Source: DTLC01 sp964555645 (GTDB lineage Bacteria; Verrucomicrobiota; Verrucomicrobiia; Limisphaerales; DTLC01). Taken from it: a stretch of 58,289 nt of DNA. Below, one piece after another: positions 9,176-18,377 of this stretch. The DNA is taken from positions 1 to 58,289 of the forward strand of contig CAZKTA010000020.1 of assembly GCA_964555645.1 (NCBI GenBank), written 5' to 3'. The first letter of the stretch is position 1; each line of letters starts with the position of its first letter. The position numbers and the translations under genes were made by a program. Below the pieces are notes generated by a model, which was given only the letters and a program-made list of their open reading frames with translations, was not told the DNA's origin and ran no database searches.

Positions 9176-10291
9176 CTAAAAATACCTCACAAAAGTTTTG
9201 CTCTTGACAGTTTCAATCCACCTCTTGCGCAATTTGTCGCGAGCTTGTGTGAGGAGCGTTTTTTCGATCTCATCGCGCACCTCGCTGAGCGGCCTGATAT
9301 GTGCTGGTGATTTTTCCTCAACAAGTACAATGTAAAACACGTCGCCAATGTGACGTTCCGAGCCGGTATCTGCCCCTTCCAAAGTTTGCTCTTCAACCAA
9401 ACGTTCTTTTTTTGTTTCCGGGTCGGTTGCGAAGTGCCGAATCGTGACTGGTTCGCCGGAATCGTCGTACAGGCAAATCCAATAATCTGTCGGTTGCCCT
9501 GAATACCCAATCAAAGGACCGACTTTGCCGGGCTCAAGTTCAAACACAATGTCAGACAACCCTTTGAAAAGCTCAGTACGCGTTGCCCAGCCCCATTCAC
9601 CGCCACGTGCCCGTTGTGATCCAGTCGAGTAAACCGACGCCATCTCAGCGAGTGACGCGCCATCTTTAATTTTTTTGAGAACTTCGCACGCAAGAGCCTT
9701 TCGTTGCTCGAAGCTCGGTGCCGCAGTCCGATCCAACACAATCAAACGCAATCTCACCCTGTCTTCGACTCTAAACTCATCAGGGTTTTCTTTGTAGTAA
9801 GTCTCAACCTTGTAAGGCGACACGATCAACTGTGCAGAGACATTCTTGTCTAGCATCGCATTAACAATTATCTGCTCGCGCACTTGCCGACGCATCTTTT
9901 CGAGTGTCATTCCCTCGGCACGCAATGTCCGCACAAACGTTGCCCTGTCACCGTACCGCTCCTTGATTCGCGCCTCCACAACCTCGTCAACAACCTTATC
10001 GGGCAAGGTGTACCCTTTCGAGTTGAACTCGTGCATGATTAACTGGCGCTCGACCAACTGTTCAAGTGCGTCAGCAAGCGTTTTGGACGCATGCCTCTGG
10101 AACTCTTCAGACCGCCCACCTAGCCTTGTGCGGAGCAGGTCAATCGCCGGTCCCGCAGTCGCACGCACCTGGTAATCTGTTATGACTGCATCGCCGACAA
10201 CCGCACGGAGGCCGTTGACCAACTGGCCTTGTGCAAAAGCTGTTCCTACACAGAACAAACCTGTTACGATGCTGAACGGAACCTGCCGCAT
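9176..10291 (-). CDS. SurA-like periplasmic peptidyl-prolyl isomerase/chaperone
   Basis: This is a secreted folding factor for outer-membrane proteins. A signal peptide (MRQVPFSIVTGLFCVGTAFA, cut before QGQ) is followed by a SurA_N-type helical domain, with ALEQLVERQLIMHEF and MTLEKMRRQVREQIIVNAML as its clearest blocks. A parvulin-type rotamase domain starts at about residue 180 (VRLRLIVLDR, EVLKKIKDGASLAEMASVYSTG, RGGEWGW, VFELEPGKVGPLI). The C-terminal helix returns to the chaperone core. In SurA the N-terminal and C-terminal helices bind the client peptide. A single parvulin domain is seen, against two in the E. coli protein. A second, PpiD-like foldase lies 3.6 kb away with bamD and lptE. 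Confidence 0.87.
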   Translation of the reverse strand: MRQVPFSIVTGLFCVGTAFAQGQLVNGLRAVVGDAVITDYQVRATAGPAIDLLRTRLGGRSEEFQRHASKTLADALEQLVERQLIMHEFNSKGYTLPDKVVDEVVEARIKERYGDRATFVRTLRAEGMTLEKMRRQVREQIIVNAMLDKNVSAQLIVSPYKVETYYKENPDEFRVEDRVRLRLIVLDRTAAPSFEQRKALACEVLKKIKDGASLAEMASVYSTGSQRARGGEWGWATRTELFKGLSDIVFELEPGKVGPLIGYSGQPTDYWICLYDDSGEPVTIRHFATDPETKKERLVEEQTLEGADTGSERHIGDVFYIVLVEEKSPAHIRPLSEVRDEIEKTLLTQARDKLRKRWIETVKSKTFVRYF

Positions 10292-11089
10292 TTAAAGTCG
10301 GCGCAAAACCTAGCCCGATGCACTTCCTACGGTCAAGTCAAACGCCCTGAAAAAACAAACTCAAAGGTTGCAAGCTCGAAACAGTCCTCCACGGCTATGA
10401 ATTGCTCAAACTTTGGTAGACTGTATGCGGCCGGTGCTAAACAAAATGCTTTTCTAGTGCCCTGTAAAAGTCAGATCGCCTAAGTAGGCAAAGCTTGGGC
10501 TTCTACGGGCTAGCATTGCGTTTTACCGGCAAAAAACTTAAGTGCCTCCTGCCTCAGTGGTTTTATCGTAAAGACTTCATGGTTACTTAACACCGGGTAG
10601 CACATTTCGGTTTGCTCCAAAGCATCTGTCTATCAGGTCCCGCAACACGCGGGACTGGCAACAACCATTCCTCACACCGAACCGTGTACTATGAACACTT
10701 CCCGAAAAGTAGCGACGCATTGCCTCATGCGTCTGGACATTTCGGTCAGCTCGGGGAGCCGACCCTACCAAATTCACTCAAAAGATAGAGACGCGTTGCC
10801 TCACGCATCCGAATTATTTGTTGGTAGGGACGGCTGGGGCCAGCCGTCCGCAATCAATCGGAGGGCCGACTTCAACGTCGGCCGAGTCATCCGCGGGTGG
10901 GGGGCGAAATTCAACCCTCCATTGAAACCTGCAATAGCACATCCGAAAGTTAAACCGCAGAACTGCAGAGTGTTGTGTAGAAAACAAAAACCAGGGCGTT
11001 GCGGTCATGCTACCGGCATATAGTGCACTGTTGCTGTGGCCTTGGTCCTGCATGGGCAGCACAAACCTACTAGTGTTTTTCCATGATGT
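10292..11089. other. Intergenic, about 800 bp, holding a hairpin cluster
   Basis: No gene was seen. The first 340 bp are featureless. From 10637 to 10883 the DNA is packed with short inverted repeats, listed separately. The rest leads into the decayed transglutaminase-like gene. Confidence 0.7.
10637..10883. repeat. Cluster of six short hairpins (REP/MITE-remnant type)
   Basis: Six inverted repeats lie within 250 bp. They are 10637-10655 (gtcccgc/gcgggac), 10714-10733 (gacgcat/atgcgtc) and 10744-10764 (ggtcagctc/gagccgacc, one mismatch). The others are 10790-10809 (gacgcgt/acgcatc, one mismatch; a near-copy of the second), 10828-10849 (perfect 10-bp arms ggacggctgg/ccagccgtcc) and 10864-10883 (ggccgac/gtcggcc). 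The second and fourth share the core ttgcctca, so they are related copies. No open frame runs through the cluster. It resembles the intergenic hairpin families of other Verrucomicrobiota; whether it is mobile, an mRNA stabiliser or a terminator cannot be told from here. Confidence 0.75.
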
Positions 11090-11936
11090 GTAAATGCGTG
11101 GGTGGTGAAACACTGGTTGGTACTGAACCAATTAAGTTTCACGGGAACCAATGGCCACTATTATGCCGTGCTTATTGACACAGCCGGGGCGGAACACCCG
11201 ACGCCTCATTGGACGACCAATACCAGCCATCCGGCCTTGTATGTTACCGGGACGCACATGAGCGTACAGGCCTACTTCAGGTCGGTGTGCGACCCCGTCA
11301 CAGAGTTAATTCCGATTGAAGTTCGCGGGTTGGGGTCAAACGGTCAACTGTTTATGGCGACAGAGTACCTAGGCTACTATGGATTGGATATTAGCGCGAC
11401 ATCTTCGGTTCGGCTTACGGCGAGCAGGGTTGATTTTTTCAATCTGCTGTATATCCGTTGGATGTATCGGGTTCCTGGCAGGACCGAGTTCATCTTGGCC
11501 GGCACAAGCACAAATCAGGTGTATGTGAGCTGGCGTGTGCCTACGACGGCTAACCTGTATCATACGGTTGTAGGTGTGGCCTGTGGGAATGCGAAGGGCC
11601 GTACCCAAGAGAGCAACATCGTGGCTGGGATTTGGAACTATTTTACAGATCGTGACGTGCAGCTGTGGGACTGTACCCGGGCCGATGCGGTACTGGGGGC
11701 CGAAAGCGCTTGTCCAAGGGCTTTTCCACACGGCCGATTTGGTTCGTGAGGCCGATGGCCGCTGTGGGGCATGGGCGGACTTTTCCCAAATACGCCAGCT
11801 GTCCCCACCGGCATTTCGGGGCGTCAAATCAATGGGCAACCTCTCAGCGATCTGGGTTTGCTGGTTCCTACATTGGCTTTTGTTGACTTACCACCCGGCA
11901 GTGGCCGATACGCTGTTTTGGGCCAGTACCTCTTCT
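11090..11936 (+). pseudogene. Decayed transglutaminase-like protein gene
   Basis: One frame from 11090 encodes a beta-rich segment with KHWLVLNQLSFTGTNGHYY, then IPIEVRGLGSNGQ, AGTSTNQVYVSWRVP and LYHTVVGVACGNAKG, up to about 11690. The signal then moves to another frame, TADLVREADGRCGAWADF (about 11724-11790). That stretch carries a Cys in the GRCGAW setting of transglutaminase-type folds. It moves back to the first frame at about 11800 (GISGRQINGQPLSDLG...VDLPPGSGRYAVLG) and ends at a stop near 11936. At least two frameshifts are needed, and the N-terminus with its signal peptide is missing. It is most simply a broken gene of an exported transglutaminase-like family. The family call rests on remembered patterns and is moderate. 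Confidence 0.55.
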
Positions 11937-11960
11937 GATCTCGGCCCCATACCGACGTAA

Positions 11961-12945
11961 GGAAACGGCGATTTCCTCGAACCTTAAACGCCCATCAAAT
12001 AATGGAATGCTCGGGCGCGTCGCAAACGAACGCGTCGTGAAACAGTCCGGCGAACCGCTTTCGTGCATTTTTTGTGAGTTGTCTGCACGGTTGTTGGTGG
12101 GCGAGTTAAGACAATAGGCGGTGGACGTGCGCAGGTCAAAAACAGAAGGTCGAGTACGGATTCGGGTCGAAACATGATTGTGCTGGGCTGGGGCAACTGC
12201 GGGCTGTTTGTGCCTGGGGCAACGGGAGCTGAATTGACACGAAGCTCATGTTTCTGTCAGACGAGCCGAAGTAATTGCGTTGGGTGGGTTTTTATCACGA
12301 CAGAAATCTTGGTTCACTTTAACCAAAAAGTTGTACAATGTAATGGTGGTGGGGGTACACGTTATCCTGTTTGGCCTACTGCTCGGCTTTTCTGGTCTCC
12401 GGATTGGGGGATTTTTTGAGGATTTGCAGTGGTCTTGTATTAGCTGGACAGGCGTTGTCGAGGGCACACGGATGGCCAAAGGCTGCGTCCGCACTGCGCC
12501 TTAGGAAACGCTCATTAGATGTGTGCGGAAACCGCAAAAAAGCAGCGCGCGACAGGAATTCTAAAGCGTCTTTGAGTTTGAAGCTCGGGCAGTTTCGAAG
12601 CCGTGGTGCAGGATTGCCAGAGGAGACTCTGTCAATTTGCAGACGGTACAAACACCAGCGCCCTTGACACAAATAACACAGTGTAACTGAGGGTGCGCGC
12701 GGTTCGCGTTGCCGAATGCGGGATGTGCTCAGGGCAGTGTCCTCAACTGTGGTTTTTGCCGGTGTGGTCGAATTCGAAGAAAGGATCTGTGGCCAAGACA
12801 CTCACATATGTGCGGGGACCGGCGACGCGTGCAACCCCGGATTACGAAATGCCGGGATTAGCTGGCCGCAGCAAGGTATGCTGTGCTTAGGCCGGGGTTG
12901 CCCACCGGAATGTGGTTCTGGCACTTGCTTGGACACAGGTAAAGA
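11961..12945. other. Nearly 1 kb without a recognisable gene
   Basis: The frames present are short, lack motifs and conflict with each other. The stretch follows a decayed gene and may hold further remnants. No repeat or RNA gene was recognised. Confidence 0.5.
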
Positions 12946-13761
12946 TCATTTAGCGAATTTTCTGAGGTATTTGACGGCTACGGCAAGGTCCTTCGGCCAA
13001 GGAGCAGTGATAGTGATTTGCTCGCCTGTGACAGGGTGCGGTAGTTGGAGTTTCTCGGCGTGCAACGCAGGCCGGTTGATCAACGGGCGTTCGGTCTGAC
13101 CGCGTTTTAGCTTGTAATCTGGCTTGAGTCGAGACAGCAGCAGTGGCGCGCCGCCGTAGGTTGAGTCGCCCACAATCGGCAAGCCTGTATGCTGTAGATG
13201 AGCGCGGACCTGGTGGGTACGTCCGGTCAGGGGCATGCACTTGAGCAAAGCATAACCGGAAAACACCTCGAGCACATTGAAAATTGTTTTGGCTTTTTTG
13301 CCGCGTGCATTGTCAACTCTTACCACACCTGGCGTTTTTGGGTGTTGGGCGAGCTTGGCGTCTATTTCGAAATGTTCTTTTTCTGGCCGGCCGTGCACCA
13401 GCGCGACGTATTGTTTGACTGGTATTTCCGAGCCGAACAATTCGACCAGTTTGACCAGTACAGGCTTGCTTTTTGCAAGCAGGATGATGCCGCTTGTGTC
13501 GAAATCCAACCTGTGCGCATTCATCAGGTAGGTAAGGCCGCGTTGTTTTGCCCACGGTTTGCCCTGGGCAATGCTATCGTGTAACAGGCGCATCAGGTTT
13601 GGCCTGGTCGGATCGTATCTGTCGGGGGAGGTCAAAAGCCCTGCGGGCTTGTAGAGTGCAAGCAGGTGATCGTCCTCGTAGAGTACCTCGATTTGCCAGA
13701 ACTCGTGTGTAGCCTGCCAGGACAGTTTCACCGGCAAGTGGTGTGCAGGCTTAGTTGTCAT
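12946..13761 (-). CDS. RluA/RluD-family RNA pseudouridine synthase
   Basis: The enzyme isomerises uridine to pseudouridine in rRNA or tRNA. The catalytic Asp is D86 in the HRLDFDTSG motif, preceded by VLYEDDHLLALYKPAGLL. The later GRTHQVRAHLQHTGLPIVGDSTYGG block is the RluA-family signature. There is no N-terminal S4 domain, so it is nearer the RluA/TruC type than RluD, and its target base cannot be told. The 271 residues from ATG 13761 have the usual length for the S4-less subgroup. Its neighbours are unrelated in function. Confidence 0.9.
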   Translation of the reverse strand: MTTKPAHHLPVKLSWQATHEFWQIEVLYEDDHLLALYKPAGLLTSPDRYDPTRPNLMRLLHDSIAQGKPWAKQRGLTYLMNAHRLDFDTSGIILLAKSKPVLVKLVELFGSEIPVKQYVALVHGRPEKEHFEIDAKLAQHPKTPGVVRVDNARGKKAKTIFNVLEVFSGYALLKCMPLTGRTHQVRAHLQHTGLPIVGDSTYGGAPLLLSRLKPDYKLKRGQTERPLINRPALHAEKLQLPHPVTGEQITITAPWPKDLAVAVKYLRKFAK

Positions 13762-13900
13762 GGCTTGGAAGTATCTCTAAATTGCGCCAGCCTATCTGTT
13801 CGCACAACGACCGGCTTGGCTCGAGCTTGTGCTGGTGTGCATCGGGCAAAACCGGCCCTGAGCAACATATTTCACATGTTCGATTTACTGTGCTTGGCGG

Positions 13901-15649
13901 TTATGGCGCCTGGGCACCATTTGATGCTGCCTGGCGTGTGCGCTCGGCCAAAGGTGTATTCTGCAAAGCTTTTCCGGCTTGTGCACGCAACCATGCACTA
14001 AACGCTTCCTCATGACCTGACCGCCGCAACAGGGCGATAAACTCAGGCAGCTCAGCTTCCATCCGTTTATCATCAACCGGCAAACGACTCTGCGCGTGCA
14101 CGATAAATCCACCCATTGGGGTGGGGACAAACTGGCTGACCTCGCCCGGGGCAAGTTTGAATGCGGTGTCTTTGAGCAGCGCGAGCGGGACGAATCCATC
14201 AACGTCCGGCAATGCGCGTGTGCGGCGCGAGAACGGCTGTGTAAACAGCAACTTGACACCTGCCTCACGACAAACTGTTGCGAAGCTTTTGCCCTGGGCC
14301 ATCCCGTTGGTCAGTGTACGATAAAACTCGTTGCCTTGACGGTGCGCCAAGGCCAGCGCTTGCTGGTACTTCAGGTCACTTAAGACCTGGTCACGAACAG
14401 TCTCAAGCGGCGGAATTTCAGCAGGTAACTTTTTGTCCAACGCAATCACATACACACCGTCTTCGGCGATTATTGGGCCTTTCAGTGGGTCATCGTCAGT
14501 CAGCTCGAATGCAGCATTGATAAAAGCCTGACCCACCTCAAGCCCATCCGGCGGGTTGTAACGGTCAAACGGCGTGGTGACTCTGACCGTCAGGTTTGAT
14601 TCTGCTGCAAGCCTGTCGAGATTAGACGCACGTAGGGGTTCAATATCGAACAAAACGTTGGCAAACTCGACGGCTTTTTTTCGTGCTGCACGCAGGCCAG
14701 CAGCGCGGCGCAGTTCTTCCTTTATTCGCATTTTTGCTTCCTGCGGCGAGGCGGCGTCGCTGTAATAATTGGTGCCGCGTTGCTGGTAGATGGCCTCGAT
14801 CACAACCTCAAGATTTGTAAAGCGCATGGTTGCCTGGGGTGCATCTGGTATCAACCCAAACTGCACCAGAGCAGCCGCATTTGTGAGGCTGGCCAGTTCT
14901 TGGTCTGCCTCGGCTAGGAAATTTGTGAGGTCCCAACGCAGGTACCGTACTTGTACACGCTCGGGGATTTCGTATCGTGCAGCATTGTTCGAGTAATATT
15001 GTGCAAGTTGTTCAGGCTTAACTTCGACACGATCAAGATAGTTTGTGGCTGGGAACACAACCAATGCAACTGTCAATTCTTCACTTTCATGCCGATAGAT
15101 TGCCCTGGCTTCATCCGGCGTGATCAAAGTGCCGGTTAATCCAGCCAGATTCGCAAGTTGTTGTATGGCAAGTTCATTGTGCAAAAACCGCTGAAGATCT
15201 GCGCGTGTCATTTGCCCCGGGAACAGCACTTCGCGCTCGAATGTTGCAAGCGACGGGGCTGCGCCGCGTTTGTACGACTGCAACACCTCACGAGCAACTC
15301 GAGCCACAGCTTCACTGCTAACACTGATGCCCAGTTCATGCACTTGATGCAACAACACGAGCCGGTTATACGTTTCGCGTTCCTCGTTGTAACCGAGTTG
15401 CTGTGCAGCGCGGTCTCCGGCCGGCCACTCGCCATGTGTAAACAGGTATCGTAACCGTACTTCCTTACGCGCCTGATTAAACTGTTCTTGCGTAATACGT
15501 TTGCCCGCAATTGAGCCGAGGTCCGGCTCAGGCCCAAGCTCAGGTGTGCGCCTGCTGTAAGGCGAAAAATACAGGACAAAACTGATAATTATAACTGGTA
15601 CGACGACCAACCAAAGCCATTTCTGGTGCTTTCGAATTGTACCGATCAT
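13901..15649 (-). CDS. PpiD/SurA-type membrane-anchored foldase
   Basis: The protein has a short cytoplasmic start (MIGTIRKHQK), one membrane helix (about 12-28, WLWLVVVPVIIISFVLYF) and a large periplasmic part, the layout of PpiD. A SurA_N-like segment (ITQEQFNQARKEVRLRYLFTHG, LVLLHQVHELGISVSSEAVARVAREVLQ) precedes a parvulin-like region. The C-terminal half (LKDTAFKLAPGEVSQFVPTPMGGFIVHAQSRLP) has the ending of a rotamase domain. It would help exported proteins leave the translocon and fold. AsmA-like, LptE-like and BamD-like genes follow upstream on the same strand, so this is an envelope-assembly neighbourhood. The parvulin catalytic residues could not be placed with confidence, so it may be a chaperone without isomerase activity. 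Confidence 0.82.
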   Translation of the reverse strand: MIGTIRKHQKWLWLVVVPVIIISFVLYFSPYSRRTPELGPEPDLGSIAGKRITQEQFNQARKEVRLRYLFTHGEWPAGDRAAQQLGYNEERETYNRLVLLHQVHELGISVSSEAVARVAREVLQSYKRGAAPSLATFEREVLFPGQMTRADLQRFLHNELAIQQLANLAGLTGTLITPDEARAIYRHESEELTVALVVFPATNYLDRVEVKPEQLAQYYSNNAARYEIPERVQVRYLRWDLTNFLAEADQELASLTNAAALVQFGLIPDAPQATMRFTNLEVVIEAIYQQRGTNYYSDAASPQEAKMRIKEELRRAAGLRAARKKAVEFANVLFDIEPLRASNLDRLAAESNLTVRVTTPFDRYNPPDGLEVGQAFINAAFELTDDDPLKGPIIAEDGVYVIALDKKLPAEIPPLETVRDQVLSDLKYQQALALAHRQGNEFYRTLTNGMAQGKSFATVCREAGVKLLFTQPFSRRTRALPDVDGFVPLALLKDTAFKLAPGEVSQFVPTPMGGFIVHAQSRLPVDDKRMEAELPEFIALLRRSGHEEAFSAWLRAQAGKALQNTPLAERTRQAASNGAQAP

Positions 15650-15789
15650 ATGACTGAAAAACTGCTTGGCCTACACCCTAGACGGCGTGGGTAAACATGG
15701 TCAAATGCAAAAAACTTAACTGATTTGAATGTTGAACCTGCCGACTCGCGCCAAAACCGGGCTAAAATGCGTTTCCTGGATTGCCAATG

Positions 15790-16533
15790 CTATTCTTTCT
15801 TTTTCAGTGGCGATTTGAGAGTATCGAGCAGTTTTTTGCCGGTTTTTTCGACTGTACCACCAGCTTCTTCAATTACGCCCTTTGCAGTTTCTGCAACAGC
15901 CTCGATGCCGACACCAAGAAAATCAATGCCCCTCTTCAGCATGACCCTAGCAACCAGACCCGTGAAATCACTTGCGGATTTAACGTTTTTGAGTTCTTCG
16001 TTGATGTCGAGTCTGACATCGCGATTACGACCCGGGTTTTTGAGACTCCTGAAGCGCACTTGGCCAACCTGCAGCTTCAACGTGTCTATTCCAACAAACT
16101 CGAGCGCTGGTTTACCTTCTTTTCCAGACTTAGCCTCAAATTCTTTTTGCTTTTCGAGCAGGTACTCGACGTTTTTTTTGCCCTCGGTGTTTTCCACAAT
16201 ATTCACGTCCGCCAAATGAAATCGCACCAGCCGCAAATGCAACTTGCGCGATACCAATGCGCGCCGGTCGTATTCGACGTAAATCTCGGGAATATCAACA
16301 AAACGCGAATCATCGAATCCTGGCGGATTGTAAATTCGTAAGCTCTCAATTTTGACAACCGGCCTGTTTATCCCGATGTCAACCGAGCCAATCGTGGTGC
16401 GCATGCCTGTCTGGGCATAAATTTGTTTTTCCATCATCGATTTGACGATTTTCCCCCTAAACAGAACCACCAAACCGATCAAAACCACCAGCACAAAAAC
16501 GATCCGGATTACCCATTTAAGGAGCTTCTTCAT
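15790..16533 (-). CDS. AsmA-like membrane protein
   Basis: The 247-residue protein begins with one N-terminal membrane helix (KWVIRIVFVLVVLIGLVVLF), directly followed by the AsmA-type opening MMEKQIYAQTGMRTTIGSVDI and then SLRIYNPPGF...FVDIPEIYVEYD. AsmA-family proteins span the periplasm with a beta-groove that carries phospholipid or assists outer-membrane assembly; this one is much shorter than full members. The Lys-rich C-terminus (KLLDTLKSPLKKKE) is unusual. I chose ATG 16533 (MKKLLKW) because it puts a basic start right before the helix; a frame opens further up at TTG 16587. It fits with the PpiD-like and LptE/BamD-like neighbours. Confidence 0.75.
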   Translation of the reverse strand: MKKLLKWVIRIVFVLVVLIGLVVLFRGKIVKSMMEKQIYAQTGMRTTIGSVDIGINRPVVKIESLRIYNPPGFDDSRFVDIPEIYVEYDRRALVSRKLHLRLVRFHLADVNIVENTEGKKNVEYLLEKQKEFEAKSGKEGKPALEFVGIDTLKLQVGQVRFRSLKNPGRNRDVRLDINEELKNVKSASDFTGLVARVMLKRGIDFLGVGIEAVAETAKGVIEEAGGTVEKTGKKLLDTLKSPLKKKE

Positions 16534-16687
16534 GCGGTACTTATGCCATAGCACCGTATCGTCCGCCAGCATTAAACTTGTAGCCAAAGGAGGTACCTGC
16601 CAACATCTCAGCCCGGCACGTACGGCGAGCCGAGACGCGCAAGAAAAACCGTATCGTTAAGCTCGCGGCCGAATGGTCTCCTAATCG

Positions 16688-17239
16688 TCAATGTTCAACA
16701 CCGCTTCCTGGTTGAGGGTTGCTTTCCCAGTCGCCGTCAGCCAGCAGGTCGGTTATGTTTTTTGCCATTGTATCGGCCAAAATGGGCAGTGCCTGGCGCT
16801 CTGCATTTGCAAGGTCGGCCCCGAGGCGAACAAGAGTAGATGATTGGACTTCTTTTTGCAGAATAACTCTGCCGGTGGCAATCTCGCGTGCCACAACATG
16901 CACTGTCAATGCCAGACGGTAATCGAGAACTGAAACTGCATCAGTCGGTTTGTAACTCAGCTCGGTGCGTTTGTAATCAACGATCCTGCCGGTTACTGCA
17001 ACGTCGGCATCACCTTTTGTGGTGAGCCTGTAGGTGCCATTGCGCTGGATCTGTTTGCGCAACGCAGCAACCAAAGCGTCTGTCAGGTGTGGCTCGTGTG
17101 TTTGATTTGCGAAAGGTTGGACTAAGATTGTCTTCGAGCCGGTGCCAAGGCTCGTGGTTGGCCCGAGCCTGTAACCCACACAACCGCATAAGGCCAGTGC
17201 TGTTGCACAGATAAAAAAGACCTGCCGAGCCGGTTGCAT
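16688..17239 (-). CDS. LptE-like LPS-assembly lipoprotein
   Basis: A lipoprotein signal (FFICATALALCGC, acylated Cys at residue 20 by the lipobox ALCGC) leads into YRLGPTTSLGTGSKTILVQPFANQTHEPHLTDALVAALRKQIQRNGTYRL as separate blocks that match the LptE family. LptE plugs the LptD barrel and helps place lipopolysaccharide in the outer membrane. The ATG at 17239 abuts the stop of the BamD-like gene, so the two are co-translated. The 183 residues fit the family. Sequence conservation of LptE is low, so the call leans on the N-terminal pattern and the BamD neighbour. Confidence 0.82.
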   Translation of the reverse strand: MQPARQVFFICATALALCGCVGYRLGPTTSLGTGSKTILVQPFANQTHEPHLTDALVAALRKQIQRNGTYRLTTKGDADVAVTGRIVDYKRTELSYKPTDAVSVLDYRLALTVHVVAREIATGRVILQKEVQSSTLVRLGADLANAERQALPILADTMAKNITDLLADGDWESNPQPGSGVEH

Positions 17240-18226
17240 CTATTTGGTTGCGGCCTGAGTGCGTTTCATCAGCGCGTCAATCCGTTGGCGTGCCTCGGCG
17301 GCATATTTTGAGCCTGGGTCCTGTAACAGCACCTCGTTGTAATAGATGAGCGCACCGCTGTATTTGCGGTGTTTCTCGTAGTACTTGGCGATCTGGAAGC
17401 TGCCGCGTGCCTGTTCGGTCTTGAGCGCACTGATGATTTTTCTGGCTTCGTTCACCCGCTCATCATTCGGGTACAGCGTGATGAAGTCCGTCAATGTAGC
17501 GATTGCCTTTGCAGCGGTAGTTTGGTCATACTCAGCTTTAAGAGCCTGTTTATAATAAGCCACCCCGGCGCGATACAGCGCCTCGGCAGCAATTTCGGGA
17601 CGATCAAAGTAACGATCTACAGCCACTTCGTATGCTTTTACAGCAGCAGGATAATCTTTGCGTTTCTCGTATGCCGCGCCGGTCTTTAATTGCGCAGCCG
17701 GGCCAACCGCACTGTACGCACCGTTACTGACGATTTGTTGGAACATGGCGGCTGTTTTACCCATGGACGGAAAGAATGGTATCCGCCCCCAAAGCTTGAA
17801 CCATTCGCCACCGAGAAATCGCTCTGCGATCTGGAACTGGCGCTCGAGCGCGGCTTCGCAGTGTTCACTTTTCGGGTATTTCTCAAGCAGTTTCTGGTAT
17901 GCGCGGAAAGCGCGTTCATGTTGTTTTTTGGCTTCGTAGCATTGCCCGATAATGTACTGTGCATCCGGTGCATAATCCGAAAGCGGCCATTTGGTAATGA
18001 CCCTGCGTGCTGCGCGCAGTGCAAGGTTATAATCACGATCGGCAAATGCTTCCTGGGCAACCTCAAGTTGCTCCTTTGCGCGCAGGCGGCGCCATTTACC
18101 TTCGGTGCCGACCGGTTCGTAGACCCAGCCTTCACCGGGCTGGTAAATCAACGGTGCCGGCGCGCGTTCGACAAACATGAACACGGCAAGCAAACCTACA
18201 ACCAACTGGATTATTCGGCGCAGCAT
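17240..18226 (-). CDS. BamD-like outer-membrane assembly TPR protein
   Basis: After a signal-type N-terminus (MLRRIIQLVVGLLAVFMFVERAPAP) come tetratricopeptide repeats: EAFADRDYNLALRAARRVITKWPLS, YIIGQCYEAKKQHERAFRAYQKLLEKYPKSE, and further copies to KYYEKHRKYSGALIYYNEVLLQDPGSKY. This is the BamD/YfiO layout, in which the repeats dock on BamA and pull in outer-membrane proteins. Unlike classical BamD there is no Cys behind the signal, so no lipid anchor is visible. ATG 18226 was chosen; the longer frame to 18262 adds 12 residues without a signal character. lptE follows directly. Confidence 0.82.
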   Translation of the reverse strand: MLRRIIQLVVGLLAVFMFVERAPAPLIYQPGEGWVYEPVGTEGKWRRLRAKEQLEVAQEAFADRDYNLALRAARRVITKWPLSDYAPDAQYIIGQCYEAKKQHERAFRAYQKLLEKYPKSEHCEAALERQFQIAERFLGGEWFKLWGRIPFFPSMGKTAAMFQQIVSNGAYSAVGPAAQLKTGAAYEKRKDYPAAVKAYEVAVDRYFDRPEIAAEALYRAGVAYYKQALKAEYDQTTAAKAIATLTDFITLYPNDERVNEARKIISALKTEQARGSFQIAKYYEKHRKYSGALIYYNEVLLQDPGSKYAAEARQRIDALMKRTQAATK

Positions 18227-18377
18227 CGGCCAGACCGTATCGTGCACCCGTGCACAAGTCAAGATTCGCCAAGCAAATGCTCCCGGCGCGCCCGTAACGG
18301 GAAAAACTACCCATGCGTTTGGGGTTCCCCCTAGAGCAGGATATCACACCACGGGCAACTCGAAGCCTGGTTCTGCC

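Noticed and set aside
12376..12801. 141-codon minus-strand frame
   Set aside because: No recognisable motif, and plus-strand frames of equal quality overlap it.
12803..12875. Weak RHS-like reading (TLTYVRGP ... MPGLAG) on the plus strand
   Set aside because: Only a few residues resemble the RHS pattern, and nothing before or after supports it.
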